Assembly: GCA_938041615.1 (NCBI GenBank)
Contig: CALISV010000145.1
Coordinates: forward strand, 1-5,796
Direction of reading: 5' to 3'
Origin: an uncultured Campylobacter sp.
GTDB taxonomy: Bacteria > Campylobacterota > Campylobacteria > Campylobacterales > Campylobacteraceae
DNA length: 5,796 nucleotides
Positions 5,178-5,796 of this stretch are shown piece after piece; position 1 is the first letter of the stretch, and each line of letters starts with the position of its first letter. Under the pieces are notes generated by a model. That model searched no databases. It worked only from the letters and a program-made list of their open reading frames with translations, and had not been told where the DNA came from. Made by a program: the position numbers and the translations under genes.

Positions 5178-5378
5178 GTTCGTTTAAATTTATTTTAGAG
5201 CGTTTTATGTTTTTAGAGTGAAATTTGCGAGTATATCAAAGACGAGGTGTAAAATTTGATGAAAATAGCAACCTTGTCAAGAAAGTAAGGTAAATTTGGC
5301 CTAAATCGGCACTTTAACGCTATAAAATGTTGCAAAAATAAACCGTGCCTTTGCCTTAAAAGCGCAAAAATTTAAAAA
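5178..5378. other. Non-coding stretch between the Phd-like gene and ddl; possible small gene remnant
   Basis: Within the 337-nt gap 5099-5435 this part has no convincing gene. On the + strand a frame from ATG 5207 reads MFLE, a TGA stop at 5219, then 23 further codons to TAA at 5291-5293, including GVKFDENSNLVKKVR, which looks protein-like. It could be the remnant of a decayed gene or chance. No Shine-Dalgarno or family match supports it. The rest is A/T-rich sequence with several AAATTT words and no RNA gene or riboswitch that I can recognise. Confidence 0.3.
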
Positions 5379-5407
5379 GCCGCTAAAAACAAGCCGTTTA
5401 AAGCGGC
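5366..5407 (-). terminator. Rho-independent terminator of ddl, with two alternative hairpins
   Basis: On the - strand, 28 nt after the ddl stop, GCCGCT (5407-5402) pairs with AGCGGC (5384-5379), followed directly by TTTTT AAA TTTTT (5378-5366). The same 5' arm can instead make a tighter hairpin through GCCG (5407-5404) with CGGC (5396-5393), followed by TTGTTTTT. Either form has the layout of an intrinsic terminator. It separates ddl transcription from the Phd-like/hydrolase pair, which has its own promoter. Confidence 0.65.
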
Positions 5408-5435
5408 AACTAAACGTCAAATTTAGCAAAATCTT

Positions 5436-5796
5436 TTATAGCTTGCCTTTTGCCGACGTTATGGAGTTGATAAATTTATAGTCGATATTTATCTCGCGTT
5501 CTTTTGGCAAGCTTGCGGCTAGGCGACCTAGTGTTCCCTCAAAGTCGTCAAATAGATAATTGGCCATACTGCCCGGGTTTGGATTTATCTCGTTTAGATA
5601 GACTTCGCCGTTTATCTCGAAAAAGTCGCAGCGTATCAGCGCCCCGTCAAAGCCGCAGTTGTAGATGCGCTCAAAGCTTTGTTTTAGCTTGGCGGCTAGC
5701 TCTGCGCTGATGTCGGCCTCGCGCGCCCTGCTCTCGTTTGAAAAACTCATATACTTTTGCTCGTAGTCTAGAAATTCCTTCTTTTTCGGCTCTTCG
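5436..5796 (-). CDS. ddl: D-alanine--D-alanine ligase, C-terminal part (5' end outside window)
   Basis: Ddl joins two D-alanines using ATP to make the dipeptide that MurF adds to the peptidoglycan precursor in the cytoplasm. The frame is open to the right edge, so only about the last 119 of the usual ~300-350 residues are visible. They begin [18 protein letters not shown], matching the family's 'fyDYeaKY' loop. Then come ALIRCDFF with the acidic metal/ATP ligand, a strand GEVYLNEIN, and [10 protein letters not shown], the Mg-binding Glu and Asn plus the Gly-Ser that binds the second D-Ala, corresponding to 'lEaNtsPGmt' in E. coli DdlB. All active-site residues in this part look intact. An internal ATG at 5750 is not the true start because ligase sequence continues upstream of it. 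Terminated by the hairpin at 5366-5407. The neighbouring Phd-like and hydrolase genes follow on the same strand, as I recall for C. jejuni Cj0798c-Cj0796c. Confidence 0.93.
   Translation of the reverse strand, partial: EEPKKKEFLDYEQKYMSFSNESRAREADISAELAAKLKQSFERIYNCGFDGALIRCDFFEINGEVYLNEINPNPGSMANYLFDDFEGTLGRLAASLPKEREINIDYKFINSITSAKGKL

Larger units (their letters stand above)
1..5796. repeat. Dispersed, strongly over-represented palindrome AAATTT
   Basis: AAATTT occurs roughly 50 times by hand count across the window, in genes on both strands and in gaps, where only one or two would be expected at random. Inside genes it occurs in all three codon phases (for example within the DHH gene as AAA-TTT, A-AAT-TT and AA-ATT-T), so it is not just a favoured Lys-Phe codon pair. 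The related words GAATTT, AAATTC and GAATTC are few. This is a DNA-level bias rather than a single element. Confidence 0.7.

Noticed and set aside
5504..5710. 68-codon Arg/Ser/Leu-rich frame on the + strand
   Set aside because: Antisense to ddl, biased composition typical of a complementary-strand frame, no homology.
1..5796. tRNA, rRNA, CRISPR array, insertion sequence, phage or integrase
   Set aside because: No cloverleaf-like sequence, regular repeats, terminal inverted repeats, transposase or integrase motifs were seen on either strand.

Overview
The window looks like chromosomal DNA from a Campylobacter (Campylobacterota), probably one of the moderate-GC oral species related to C. rectus, C. 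showae, C. curvus or C. gracilis. The reasons are the recognisable gene families (FlhA, an epsilon-type CmoB, a Cj0977-like hot-dog protein, and the ddl / Phd-like / hydrolase set), tight gene packing with overlapping stops and starts, and a striking excess of the palindrome AAATTT in an otherwise fairly GC-balanced sequence. The species is not certain.

Left part, + strand (1-3580): six closely packed genes that read as one transcription unit. They are the C-terminal end of flhA (flagellar export gate), a DHH/DHHA1 phosphoesterase of the NrnB type, a 75-residue acidic protein of unknown function, a 59-residue predicted lipoprotein, cmoB (tRNA wobble uridine modification) and a hot-dog-fold protein resembling C. 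jejuni Cj0977. Intergenic distances are 8, 3, -4, -1 and 11 nt, so several of the genes are probably translationally coupled. Together they place flagellar export, small-RNA or nucleotide turnover, tRNA modification and a virulence-linked acyl-binding fold on one likely message.

Middle (3581-3695): a short convergent intergenic region with three small hairpins. One is followed by a T6 run and fits a terminator for the + strand genes. Another fits a weaker terminator for the - strand genes.

Right part, - strand (3696-5796): an alpha/beta hydrolase with a 150-residue low-complexity C-terminal tail, preceded by a Phd/YefM-like antitoxin-fold protein whose stop codon overlaps the hydrolase start (TAATG). 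After a 337-nt non-coding stretch comes the C-terminal third of D-alanine--D-alanine ligase, which runs off the right edge. The non-coding stretch holds the likely promoter of the antitoxin/hydrolase pair, a perfect 6-3-6 dyad beside it, a double-hairpin terminator for ddl, and possibly the remnant of a small reading frame. In C. jejuni (from memory) the equivalent genes lie in the order murF, hydrolase, Phd-like, ddl. Here the hydrolase is followed by a convergent operon, so a rearrangement junction lies near 3581-3695.

No RNA genes, mobile elements, CRISPR arrays or obvious new defence system are visible. The most interesting items are the AAATTT excess, an antitoxin-like protein with no toxin, the tiny lipoprotein, and lineage-specific low-complexity insertions in two unrelated enzymes.
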